Assembly: GCA_016194745.1 (NCBI GenBank)
Contig: JACQBA010000002.1
Span: forward strand, 1 to 64,000
Source: Elusimicrobiota bacterium
GTDB taxonomy: Bacteria > Elusimicrobiota > Elusimicrobia > UBA1565 > JACRDR01
Length of the DNA stretch: 64,000 bases
Direction of reading: 5' to 3'
Below the pieces are notes generated by a model. That model was not told the DNA's origin, made no database searches, and saw only the letters and a program-made list of their open reading frames with translations. Below are positions 17,973 to 25,336 of the stretch, in pieces (within the stretch, counting starts at the first letter, position 1; every line of letters starts with the position of its first letter). The position numbers and the translations under genes were made by a program.

Positions 17973-18001
17973 AATTTAGCCGGATGCGCCCGAAAGATCA
18001 A
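17973..18001 (-). promoter_or_regulatory. Promoter of the lyase-aldolase operon, predicted leaderless
   Basis: On the minus strand TTGATC (17996-18001) and TAAATT (17973-17978) are 17 bases apart. The -10 ends six bases before the ATG at 17966. Confidence 0.6.
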
Positions 18002-18025
18002 GAGCGGGCACGCTGGACGAACATC

Positions 18026-18556
18026 CTAAAGATCGGACGATTGGGCGCGCAGGTCCTTCATGAGGAGCATCAGTTCCAACTCGTCGACGGGTGAGCGCTC
18101 GAAGCCGAAGTGCTCGTAGGATCTCCGGGCCTCTTCATCGATCGCGTAAACGAGGACGGCTCTGGCGCCGATGGCGTCCGCAGCGGACATGATGCGCATC
18201 AGAGCGTCCTTCAGGAGCGCCGTGCCCAAGCCCTTTCCCTGCTCGCGCTTGTCGCTCGCCAATCGAGCCAACAAGACCACGCCGATAGGATGCTTGGCCA
18301 GACCCTTCGATATCCTCTCGGGAGATTCCTCAGGTCTTACGCTGCCCGCCGTCAAGGCATAGTAGCCGGCGACGACCCCGTCTCTTTCGACGTCGTACGT
18401 TTGAGCCGAGTCGCTCTGCTGATTGAGGAGAGCGTAACGCTTCAACCAAGCATTAAGGCTCTCTTTCCCGCAGTCGAATGAAGACAAGAGATGGGCCTTC
18501 GAGAGCGTCTCGATCGGGGAGAACGGCCCGTCGGCGGGATTGGACTTGCCGGACAC
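18026..18556 (-). CDS. GNAT acetyltransferase, TacT/AtaT-like toxin family
   Basis: A 176-residue GNAT protein. The start FDCGKESLNAWLKRYALLN and the VLLARLASDKREQGKGLG block (acetyl-CoA loop QGKGLG) match the group whose characterised members acetylate aminoacyl-tRNA as toxins. Downstream YEHFGFERSP is the usual C-terminal GNAT motif. The start is a GTG. The usual partner, a small DUF1778 antitoxin gene directly upstream, is not seen: the next 140 bases on that side have no such frame. It may be an orphan toxin, a relic of a pair, or a housekeeping acetyltransferase. Confidence 0.82.
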   Translation of the reverse strand: MSGKSNPADGPFSPIETLSKAHLLSSFDCGKESLNAWLKRYALLNQQSDSAQTYDVERDGVVAGYYALTAGSVRPEESPERISKGLAKHPIGVVLLARLASDKREQGKGLGTALLKDALMRIMSAADAIGARAVLVYAIDEEARRSYEHFGFERSPVDELELMLLMKDLRAQSSDL

Positions 18557-19103
18557 TAGCGCTCAAGCACGCTAGGCTCGGTAAGAAGCCTGCGAAGCCT
18601 GGGCTTGAGCCGTATCGGGCGGTCCAACGCGGAGACGAACGCCTTCCAGCGGACGGGAGACAGCGGGAGAGGGCCGCGCGCAGGGAGCACAGGTTACAAA
18701 CAGTCCCCACTTAAATTGCACGCTGTATTCTCCTTCCTGTTGGCAATAGGGACATTTTCCATTTACCATCAAGACGTTATGCATCAAGCTCCTCCATCTA
18801 TGGACAGGCGATCAGGAGTTCCTCGCAGGAAAGGTTCAATCTCTGGTCAAATATGCGGAAATTGAGCGCGGCACTGAGTAGCGCCGAGCACCGCAGGCCA
18901 TTTCTTTCATCCGTCATTCGACTAGGTTAGCCCCGGCGCCGATTGATTTCAAGCTTTCCGCAAAGGCGTCTCCCCTGCTTAGGCCAAGCTTGATTAGTGT
19001 TGATCCTTCCATTGACCCCGCGGCATTCACCGACTACGGCGTCGCGATCCTCTCGGGCGCGCCGACGTCGGCCTGCGGAACATCGTCGCCGCCTTCAACT
19101 ATT
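18557..19103. other. Gene-poor stretch with a possible zinc-ribbon remnant
   Basis: No convincing gene lies here. On the minus strand from 18787 a short frame begins MMHNVLMVNGKCPYCQQEGE and continues into a zinc-ribbon-like start that loses protein character after about 30 codons, so it may be the stump of a broken gene. The inverted arms GCTCAAGC and GCTTGAGC lie near 18570 and 18605. The base composition is less GC-rich than in the neighbours, as in decayed or acquired DNA. Confidence 0.4.
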
Positions 19104-19712
19104 TCATCGCGCCGCCGCCGCGACCATTCCACGCGCCTTCTCGTAGGCCGTCTCCTGGACGCCGGGGATGGCGAGGCCCTCGGCGCGCACGACGGAGACG
19201 TCCGAGATCCCGATGAAGGCGAGCACCGCGCGCAGGTAGGCCGCGTGGAAATCCATCGCCTCGCCGGGGCCCTCCGAGTAGATCCCCCCCGACGCGCTCG
19301 CGACGATCGCGCGGCGGCCGGCGGCGAGGCCCTTGGGGCCCTGCGCGGAGTACGAGAACGTCTTGCCGGCGCGCACGACGTGGTCGATCCACGCCTTGAG
19401 CGCGGAGGGCACGCCGAAGTTCCACATCGGCGCGCCGATGACGACGACGTCGGCGGCGAGGAGCTCGGCCGCGGCCTCCTCCGACGCGCGCGCCGCCTCG
19501 CGCTGCGCGGGGCTGCGCGCCTCGGGCGCCGCGGCGAAGGCCGAGAGCGCCTCGGCCGACAGATGCGGCAGCGGGCGCGCGGCCAAGTCCCGCGTCGCGA
19601 CCTCGCTTCCCGGATGCTCGACCAGAAGCGCCGCGACCACGTCCTTCGTCAGGCGGCGGCTCACCGACGCCTCCGCTAGCGGGCTGCTCTCGACGACCAG
19701 TATCTTCTTCAT
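19104..19712 (-). CDS. azoR: FMN-dependent NADH-azoreductase
   Basis: A 202-residue flavodoxin-fold reductase. The signature GAPMWNFGVPSALKAWIDHV and RAGKTFSYS matches AzoR, which reduces quinones and azo compounds with NADH in two-electron steps and helps detoxify electrophiles. SASGGIYSEGPGEAMDF is the second flavin-side loop. It is the last gene of the MarR-linked operon; its ATG overlaps the TGA of the small upstream gene in ATGA. Confidence 0.92.
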   Translation of the reverse strand: MKKILVVESSPLAEASVSRRLTKDVVAALLVEHPGSEVATRDLAARPLPHLSAEALSAFAAAPEARSPAQREAARASEEAAAELLAADVVVIGAPMWNFGVPSALKAWIDHVVRAGKTFSYSAQGPKGLAAGRRAIVASASGGIYSEGPGEAMDFHAAYLRAVLAFIGISDVSVVRAEGLAIPGVQETAYEKARGMVAAAAR

Positions 19713-19867
19713 GACGGCCTCCTTTGGTTTTCAGTCGCGTCTCCGCCGGCGTCTCCCGAGCGCTCGGCGCGCGTCTCGAGCAAGATGCGCTCGTCGGCGG
19801 TCCAGCGGTAGAACGCGCGCGGAGCAGGTCGCTGCGCCGCGGCTTTCATCTGCGTCGCGTTGTCCAT
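19709..19867 (-). CDS. Small 52-residue protein between SDR and azoR
   Basis: A short gene not obvious at usual length cut-offs. It reads MDNATQMKAAAQRPAPRAFY, then RWTADERILLETRAERSGDA and a polar tail. GGAGG lies five bases before the ATG, the start is 11 bases after the SDR stop, and its TGA overlaps the azoR ATG. This perfect coupling on both sides argues that it is translated. I recognise no family. It may serve mainly to carry ribosomes to azoR, or it may be a small protein acting with the redox enzymes. Confidence 0.65.
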   Translation of the reverse strand: MDNATQMKAAAQRPAPRAFYRWTADERILLETRAERSGDAGGDATENQRRPS

Positions 19868-19878
19868 GGCATCCTCCC

Positions 19879-20622
19879 TCAGCTGATCCCGCCGGCCGTC
19901 TCGATCACCTGCCCCGTCACCCAGCGCGCGTCCGACGACGCCAGGAACGCGACGGCGTCGGCGACGTCCGCCGGCTCGCCGATGCGGCCGAGCGGCGTGC
20001 GCGCGCTCAGTTGACGCCGGTACTCGTCGCTCAAGGCCGCGCGCGCCATGTCGGTGTCGACCGGCCCCGGCGCGACCGCGTTGACGGTGACGCCCTTGGG
20101 CCCGAGTTCGGCCGCCCAGACGCGGGTCAGGGCGTTCAAGGCGCCCTTCGTCGCGGAGTAGACCCCGAATCCCGCGAAACCGCTCCTCGCCACGACCGAG
20201 CTCACGTTGATCACCCGTCCTCCATCCTTAGGAAAGCGCGCCGCGGCGGCTTGGGTCGCGAAGATGGGGCCGCTCACGTTCAAGTCGAAGTGCGCCTGGA
20301 CGTGCCGCCCGTCGACTTGCTCGAGCGTGGCCGTGTCCGCGCGCCCCGCGTTGTTGACCAGGATGTCGAGCCGCCCGAGCTCCTTGAACGCCGTCTCGAC
20401 GAGCGCCTTCGCCTGCGCGGGGTCGCTCACGTCCGCCTTGATCGTGCGCGCCTTGCCGCCCGCCGCGCGTATGCGGGCCGCGACGGCCTCCGCCTCGCCC
20501 GCCGACTTCGAGTAGTTGATCACGACGTCCGCCCCGTCCGCCGCCAAGCGCTCCGCGATCGCCGCGCCGATGCCCCGCGCGCCGCCCGTCACCACCGCCG
20601 CCTTTCCGCTCAACCGTTTCAT
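19879..20622 (-). CDS. Short-chain dehydrogenase/reductase, FabG-like
   Basis: A 247-residue classical SDR: VTGGARGIGAAIAERLAADG for cofactor binding, NNAGRAD, the catalytic Ser in INVSSVVARSG and YSATK (about residue 153). An Asn-Tyr-Ser rather than Asp after the second strand (VVINYSKS) suggests NADPH. The substrate is unknown; its grouping with azoR under a MarR regulator points to carbonyl or quinone detoxification rather than fatty acid synthesis. AAAGGAG precedes the ATG. Confidence 0.88.
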   Translation of the reverse strand: MKRLSGKAAVVTGGARGIGAAIAERLAADGADVVINYSKSAGEAEAVAARIRAAGGKARTIKADVSDPAQAKALVETAFKELGRLDILVNNAGRADTATLEQVDGRHVQAHFDLNVSGPIFATQAAAARFPKDGGRVINVSSVVARSGFAGFGVYSATKGALNALTRVWAAELGPKGVTVNAVAPGPVDTDMARAALSDEYRRQLSARTPLGRIGEPADVADAVAFLASSDARWVTGQVIETAGGIS

Positions 20623-20654
20623 GTTATCTCCTTTGCTCCTTGGATGTTTCTTGT

Positions 20655-20680
20655 TTCGGATCATTCGAAATCCGAAGTAC
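20655..20680 (-). promoter_or_regulatory. Candidate MarR operator before the SDR-azoR genes
   Basis: TTCGGA (20655-20660) and TCCGAA (20671-20676) form an inverted repeat in the 73-base gap between marR and the SDR. The half-site TCCGAAGTACT resembles TCCGAATACT in the marR promoter. Confidence 0.45.
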
Positions 20681-20695
20681 TCAGGTCAAAAAAAA

Positions 20696-21157
20696 TCAGG
20701 CCGCCGCCTGCTTCGCCTCCGCGATCGCCTTCGCCACTTTCTTGAACAACGCGACCAGCGTCTCCTGCTCCTTGGCGTCGAGCGCCTGCAGCATGCTCTG
20801 CGCCATGCGGATGTGTCCCTCCAACGCGAGCTTGTGGAGACGGCGCCCTTCCTCCGTCAGTTCCGCCTGCACGATGCGCCGGTCCTCGCCCGAGCGTTCG
20901 CGCTGCACCACGCGCTTCTCCTCCAGTTTGTCGACGATGCCCGTCACGCTGCTGAGCGACAATTGGATGCCTTCCGCGATGTCGCTCATGATCAGCGGCC
21001 CGCGGCGACCGAGCGCGAGCAGGACTTGGATCTCCTGCGTGCTCAGAATCTGGCACACGGTCTGGTTCTTCTTGTCCGTGCCCTTCATCTCGCCCATGAC
21101 GGTCTGGAGGTAGTCCACCAGTTCGCAGGCCCGCGTCTCGCAAGGTGTTTTGTTCAT
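20696..21157 (-). CDS. MarR family transcriptional regulator
   Basis: A 153-residue winged-helix regulator. ILSTQEIQVLLALGRRGPL, then MSDIAEGIQLSLSSVTGIVD for the recognition helix and DRRIVQAELTEEGRRL for the wing are typical of MarR. It sits upstream of, and in line with, the SDR and azoR genes, and two related dyads lie before marR and before the SDR. The likely logic is repression released by a phenolic or oxidising ligand. Cys6 and Cys11 (TPCETRACE) and Cys35 could sense oxidation, but this is a guess. Confidence 0.92.
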   Translation of the reverse strand: MNKTPCETRACELVDYLQTVMGEMKGTDKKNQTVCQILSTQEIQVLLALGRRGPLIMSDIAEGIQLSLSSVTGIVDKLEEKRVVQRERSGEDRRIVQAELTEEGRRLHKLALEGHIRMAQSMLQALDAKEQETLVALFKKVAKAIAEAKQAAA

Positions 21158-21161
21158 AGTC

Positions 21162-21209
21162 CGAATACTTCGATATTCAAAGTATACCCGACTTTCCCGT
21201 ATTTGTCAA
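21162..21209 (-). promoter_or_regulatory. marR promoter with overlapping palindromic operator
   Basis: On the minus strand TTGACA (21204-21209) and TATACT (21181-21186) are 17 bases apart, close to perfect consensus. A dyad TACTT/AAGTA (21166-21184) and the palindrome CGAATACTTCG (21162-21172) cover the -10 and start site, as expected for autorepression. Confidence 0.75.
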
Positions 21210-21275
21210 GTGCCGGCTTTTCGGTACCTCTCCCCTGGTTTCCGTACCCTTCTTTTGCCATACACCCAAATGTCG

Positions 21276-21281
21276 CATAAT
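21276..21281 (+). promoter_or_regulatory. -10 element of the TRL lipoprotein operon, predicted leaderless
   Basis: CATAAT ends six bases before the ATG at 21288. A weak -35 (TTGCCA, 21255-21260) lies 15 bases upstream. No Shine-Dalgarno site is present. Confidence 0.5.
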
Positions 21282-21287
21282 GCACGC

Positions 21288-21653
21288 ATGGCAATCTCGA
21301 TGTCGTCTCTCCGCCGCGCCGCCGCGGCCGCGGCTCTCAGCCTCGCGCTCTCCGGCTGCGGCCTCCTCTACACCAACGTGCACGGGCCGCGCTCGTATCG
21401 CACGGCGACGCCCGGCGAGGTGAAGACGTCGCCGGCGGACGAGACGGCGAGCGGCAAGGCGTGCAACCGCTCGGTGCTCTACCTCGTCGCGTGGGGCGAC
21501 GGGGGCTACGCGGCGGCGACCAAGGACGCGGTCAAGGGACGCACCGACGTCGTCCTCTACGACGTGAAGTCCGACATGCAGGCGAAGGCGTTCCTGCTCG
21601 GGCTCTACACCGAGGTCTGCACGCTCGTCAACGGAAAGGTCGCGAAGCTTTGA
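21288..21653 (+). CDS. TRL-like lipoprotein
   Basis: A 121-residue predicted lipoprotein. The signal peptide ends in a lipobox LSGC with the lipid-bearing C24. The mature part has the TRL-family pattern (PF13146): YTNVHGPRSY, VAWGDGGYAAATKDAVKGRT and a final hydrophobic strand LGLYTEVCTLVNG. The function of TRL proteins is unknown. ATG 21300 is an alternative start, still leaving a signal peptide. The stop overlaps a TTG start of the next gene, making the first link in a three-gene set of exported proteins. Confidence 0.8.
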   Translation: MAISMSSLRRAAAAAALSLALSGCGLLYTNVHGPRSYRTATPGEVKTSPADETASGKACNRSVLYLVAWGDGGYAAATKDAVKGRTDVVLYDVKSDMQAKAFLLGLYTEVCTLVNGKVAKL

Positions 21654-22084
21654 AGCTCGCGGCGCTGCTGCTCCTCGCGACGCTCGGCGCGGCGAACGCC
21701 CAGGAGGACGGCTCGGGCGCCGCGCCCGGGCTCATGAATCCCGGCGGGCTCGTCCTCTTCTACAACGACGTCGCGCCGCTCTCCTTCGTCACCATGACGC
21801 CGAAGGACCTGCCGCCGGGGGTCGTCCTCGGGGGCGACGTCAAAGGCAGGAGCTGCCAGCACGGCCTCGCGGTCCCGATCGCGGCCAATTTCCGCGCCAC
21901 CAGCCTCTCCGCCGCCGCGGGCGACGGAAGCCAGCGAAAAGCCCTGGAAGGGATCAAGGCGGAGAACCCGGACGTCGCCGGGCTCTTCGACATCCGCATC
22001 GACGACCACACCTTTATCATCCTCGGCATCTACAAGCGCTCCTGCGTCGAGATCACGGCGCGGGCGTTCCGGAGGGCATTCTGA
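21650..22084 (+). CDS. Exported protein of unknown function
   Basis: A 144-residue protein starting at TTG, which overlaps the preceding TGA (TTGA). The signal peptide is LKLAALLLLATLGAANA. The mature part begins with a Gly/Pro-rich stretch and holds VKGRSCQHGLAVPIAANFRA with one Cys, then a helical region and a C-terminal strand HTFIILGIYKRSC with a second Cys. The GRSCQHG pattern and the length recall the TRL-type neighbour, so the two may be distant relatives. No function can be named. Confidence 0.72.
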   Translation: MKLAALLLLATLGAANAQEDGSGAAPGLMNPGGLVLFYNDVAPLSFVTMTPKDLPPGVVLGGDVKGRSCQHGLAVPIAANFRATSLSAAAGDGSQRKALEGIKAENPDVAGLFDIRIDDHTFIILGIYKRSCVEITARAFRRAF

Positions 22085-22938
22085 TGAAAACCGCACTTCT
22101 TCTGCTCCTGGCCGCATCGGCCGCCCGCGCCGAGTCCGCGCCGGGCATCTGGACGTTCGAGCCTTCCCAGCGCGTCACCTTCGGCACTCAAAAGTACTTC
22201 GCGACGGACACCGAGCTCTACCTCGGCATGCCTTTCGGCGCGAACGCCTCCGTGGGATTCAACACCTGGAAAAGCGAGACGTCCTCCACCACCCCGACGA
22301 TCACCTTCGCCGCGGGCGTCGACCACGATCAAGTCTCCTTGGGTGGCTCCTACTCATGGACCACGCTCGCCAACAATTACCGCTCGGACGCGGTGGGCGC
22401 CAACGCCTCCGTCCATACGGTCTCGAAGGATTTCCGCACGACGATCGGCGGCGACGTCACCGTCACGCACCACAGCCAGTACGTACGGCAGCCGGCCTTC
22501 ACGCGCAGGCTCGACATCACGCAGCGCACGCCCACCTTCACCATGAAGCAGCAGATCTACGACACGCGCGTCGACATGGCCCTGAGCCAGAGCACGTACA
22601 ATCGAAACGTCGCCGCGCTGGGCGGGCCGCGCGCCAATCAGTTCTCCGCCAAGCTCGCGGGCCTGAGCGGCCTCGTCGAGGGATTTCCCGACTACTCCCA
22701 GAAATTCGGGATCAGCCAGCGGTTCCACCGCCTGCCGTCGAGCGTGTTCTTCAACTACCAGAGCATCAAGCTCGTGGACACGACCACGACCGACGCGGCC
22801 ACCTCCGACTCCTACACCGTCGGCGCGGAAGCCGACGTGCTCGAATGGCTGAGCGCGCACCTCGAGTACAACCATCTCCGGCAGACGAGCCAGCCCGACT
22901 CGAACCAGTACACGATCGGCCTCACCGGCCGCTTCTAG
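22084..22938 (+). CDS. Outer-membrane beta-barrel protein
   Basis: A 284-residue exported protein with an 18-residue signal peptide. The rest is built of alternating hydrophobic/polar strands with frequent Tyr, Thr and Ser, and it ends in TIGLTGRF, the aromatic C-terminal residue recognised by the BAM machinery. Repeated strand units such as VGFNTWKSET, VSLGGSYSWTT and VFFNYQSIKLVD suggest 12-14 strands. The start overlaps the previous stop in TGATG. It probably works with the two small exported proteins before it. Confidence 0.75.
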   Translation: MKTALLLLLAASAARAESAPGIWTFEPSQRVTFGTQKYFATDTELYLGMPFGANASVGFNTWKSETSSTTPTITFAAGVDHDQVSLGGSYSWTTLANNYRSDAVGANASVHTVSKDFRTTIGGDVTVTHHSQYVRQPAFTRRLDITQRTPTFTMKQQIYDTRVDMALSQSTYNRNVAALGGPRANQFSAKLAGLSGLVEGFPDYSQKFGISQRFHRLPSSVFFNYQSIKLVDTTTTDAATSDSYTVGAEADVLEWLSAHLEYNHLRQTSQPDSNQYTIGLTGRF

Positions 22939-24488
22939 CGCCCGGGGTTCTTGAGCGCCTGCTCGAGAAAAAACCGGGGTAGCTCCGCGGCCGGCATCAC
23001 CCGTTCGCCCGGATTGACCGCGAGCGGCGTCTTGCGTCCGTGCGCCCAGAGCAGCGCCGCGTTCGCCGCGAGGACGACGGACCCCGCGATCGCCGCGGCC
23101 GGCCGCCAGCGCCCGGACTCGACGAGCCGCCAATAGCGCGACGCCGCGTAGGCGGCCGCGGCGGAGAGAGCCGACAGGAGCGCGAACGAAACGATCCCCG
23201 GCTTGCTCCGGCCCCACAGCCACGCGAGGAAATCCGCCGCGCCGCTCAGCCATCCGCGCTCCATCGCCAGGATCTCTCCCGCCCGGACCGGAAGCTCGAG
23301 TTCCAGGCCGCTCACCGCGCGGAAGAAAAGGCCGAGCGTCCACACCGCGCACAACACCGGCACGGCGCGCGCGACGGGCGCCCACGGCTTCTCGAGGACG
23401 CGGGCCGCTCGATGCCACGCGAGGAGCCCGAACGCCGCGGCGATCCACAAGCCGCTCGTCTGCCGCAGGCCGAAGGAATGCCCCTCCCACCAGGAGACGC
23501 ACAGCCCGTCCACGAGCAGATCGATCGACATGATCGCGAGGAGCGCCCGGCCCAGCCAGTCCCCCTTCCGCGCCGAGAGGCAGAGCCCGGCGTACGCGAC
23601 GAACAGGACCGGCGTCCAAAAGAGGACGCCGTGGTACGGCGACAGCAGGATCTTGTGGAGCGCGAAGTACCGCAGGCCGACGTTGAACGCGGACGGCTGA
23701 TCGAGGAAGGACGCGTTGAAGATCCAATTGAGCAGGAGCTGCGGGCTGGCTCCCGCGGCGCAGCCCAGGACGAACACCGCGGCGTCCTCGATCCTCCTCT
23801 CCGTGGCGGGGCGGCGGGCCCAATCCGCCAGAGGCACGAGGGAGAAGAGGGCGTTCTGCGGGCGGACCAGCGCCGCGACGCCGCAGAGCAGTCCGAGGAG
23901 AAGCCACCGCGCCCGCGAGCGTCCGCCGCGCGCCGTCGCGAGCGTCGCGGCGACGACGAGCGCGTTCATGAAGGCGGAGGTCCCGTGCGAGGTGGACGGC
24001 ACGAGCAGCGCGTAAAACAGGAGAGGCGTCCCGCATAGCGCCGTCGCGGCGGCCCGCGCCGCGCCCTGCGCGGCGCCTTCGGCCTCGCGCGCGGCGCGGA
24101 GAAACAGCGCCAGGGCGAGCGCCGCGTAGAGCAAGGTCCCTTGGTTGATGAAGCGCCAATACCAGCCGTCGCACCCGTGGCCGTCCGCGGCGGCGCCCAG
24201 GCCCGCGAAGATGCGCGCGGCCGCGTACGCGGGCGACCAGAGGAGCGCGTTGCCGATGGGCCACTGCGTCGCCGCGTAGCCGTTGACCGTCGCCGCCATC
24301 GGGATGTTCATGTTCAGCCGCCGGAACTCGTCCGCCAGCTGGAGGTCGCCGTCGAAGGCGAGGGACGGGAGGTACGCGAAGTACCCGGCGCTGTCGGGCA
24401 GGACCGCCGAGGTGTTCGAGAAAAGGAACGTCGCGAGCCCGAACGCCGCGGCGAGGGTCGCCGCGCGCAGCGCGCGCGCGCGGCTCAT
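22935..24488 (-). CDS. Multi-span membrane protein, GT-C glycosyltransferase-like
   Basis: A 517-residue protein with some ten to twelve hydrophobic spans. The N-terminal loop after the first span (SNTSAVLPDSAGYFAYLPSL) has the acidic residue expected in lipid-linked-sugar transferases, and the middle has the WYWRFINQGTLLYAALAL and GVLFWTPVLFVAYAG pattern seen in many bacterial GT-C-like proteins. The donor is unknown. Its stop overlaps the stop of the barrel gene on the other strand, and its ATG overlaps the TGA of the methyltransferase, so it is made with that enzyme. Confidence 0.7.
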   Translation of the reverse strand: MSRARALRAATLAAAFGLATFLFSNTSAVLPDSAGYFAYLPSLAFDGDLQLADEFRRLNMNIPMAATVNGYAATQWPIGNALLWSPAYAAARIFAGLGAAADGHGCDGWYWRFINQGTLLYAALALALFLRAAREAEGAAQGAARAAATALCGTPLLFYALLVPSTSHGTSAFMNALVVAATLATARGGRSRARWLLLGLLCGVAALVRPQNALFSLVPLADWARRPATERRIEDAAVFVLGCAAGASPQLLLNWIFNASFLDQPSAFNVGLRYFALHKILLSPYHGVLFWTPVLFVAYAGLCLSARKGDWLGRALLAIMSIDLLVDGLCVSWWEGHSFGLRQTSGLWIAAAFGLLAWHRAARVLEKPWAPVARAVPVLCAVWTLGLFFRAVSGLELELPVRAGEILAMERGWLSGAADFLAWLWGRSKPGIVSFALLSALSAAAAYAASRYWRLVESGRWRPAAAIAGSVVLAANAALLWAHGRKTPLAVNPGERVMPAAELPRFFLEQALKNPGR

Positions 24489-25219
24489 GCCGCCGTCCTC
24501 GCGCGGATCGCGCAGAAGAACGGATAGGCGCTCGTCACCCGGTAGTCCCGCTCGCTGACCTTCCGCGCGCGCGCCGGCGGCGCCGGCTCGAGCAGCCTCT
24601 CGACGACGAACCCCGCCTCGGCGAGCGCTTCGAACACGTCCTGAAACGTGTGATGGTGGCTGTGGAGCTTCATCGGTCCGATCGCCCAGGCGTAGCGCCC
24701 CGAGTGGAAATAGGGAGCCGCCTCGGCGCGGACGCGGCCGCCGGTCTCCGTGAACGTCAGCGTCTCGTTGAACGGATGATGGAACGAGAACACCCAAGCT
24801 CCGCCCGGCCGGAGCACGCGCGCGGCCTCGCGGAAGATCGGGCCGAGGTTCCTCGAGTAGTGGACCATCAGCGCGCTCGCCACGACGTCGAAGGACCGGG
24901 CCCGAAACGGCGTCCGCGACGCTTCGCAGCGGGTGAACCGCACGCCCGGATTCTCGCGGCGGGCGATCGCGAGCATCGTCTCGGACTGGTCGGCGCCCTG
25001 CGCGCGGGCCCCCCACAGGCGCAGCCGCCTCGTCAGCAGCCCGGACCCGCACCCCAAGTCGAGGACGTCCCGCCCGCGCACCTCTCCATTCAGCAGCCGC
25101 GCGAACGCCGGCAGATCCAAGAAATCGTTATAGAAGCCGCCCGCGGCCGTCGATCGCTTCTCATGGTAGGCCGCCCCCCACCGATCATACGCCCGCCGAT
25201 TCGCGACGCGCTCAGACAT
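24485..25219 (-). CDS. Class I SAM-dependent methyltransferase
   Basis: A 244-residue methyltransferase. Motif I is VLDLGCGSG (52-60), the acidic end of strand 2 is in GADQSETM, and SFDVVASALMVHYS is motif IV. It resembles methyltransferase type 11 proteins acting on small molecules or lipids. It is coupled by ATGA to the membrane protein gene downstream, so a lipid or sugar-lipid substrate is plausible. The start codon and upstream bases are part of a truncated copy of the short inverted repeat. Confidence 0.85.
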   Translation of the reverse strand: MSERVANRRAYDRWGAAYHEKRSTAAGGFYNDFLDLPAFARLLNGEVRGRDVLDLGCGSGLLTRRLRLWGARAQGADQSETMLAIARRENPGVRFTRCEASRTPFRARSFDVVASALMVHYSRNLGPIFREAARVLRPGGAWVFSFHHPFNETLTFTETGGRVRAEAAPYFHSGRYAWAIGPMKLHSHHHTFQDVFEALAEAGFVVERLLEPAPPARARKVSERDYRVTSAYPFFCAIRARTAA

Positions 25220-25236
25220 GAAGTCGTGTAAGTAAT
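25212..25236. repeat. Truncated short-form repeat overlapping a gene start
   Basis: TCAGACATGAAGTCGTGTAA and the next bases AGTAAT match the left arm and part of the loop of the repeat at 46344-46402, but the right arm is missing. Read on the minus strand, it supplies the ATG of the methyltransferase at 25219. Confidence 0.75.
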
Positions 25237-25250
25237 TTCATCAGCCCGTC

Positions 25251-25333
25251 GGTGTCAGACGTTAAGTTAGTTAAGTTTTGGCGGCATCGCAAGGATTCTC
25301 GCCGACAACTTAACTAACTTTACGTCTGACACC
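25251..25333. repeat. Inverted repeat, long form
   Basis: 27-base arms at 25251-25277 (starting GGTGTCAGACGTTAAGTTAG) and 25307-25333 pair with one mismatch. The loop holds GGCG and CGCC around GCATCGCAAGGATTCT. The loop core GCATCGCAA also occurs in the copy at 29709-29789. Confidence 0.88.
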
Positions 25334-25336
25334 GAA

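Noticed and set aside
18557..18700. DUF1778 antitoxin gene upstream of the GNAT protein
   Set aside because: No frame on either strand shows the ribbon-helix-helix pattern.
18930..19103. Possible gene end on the plus strand reading GRADVGLRNIVAAFNYF
   Set aside because: The protein-like run is short, has no start, and no family could be recognised. It may be a chance frame or old debris.
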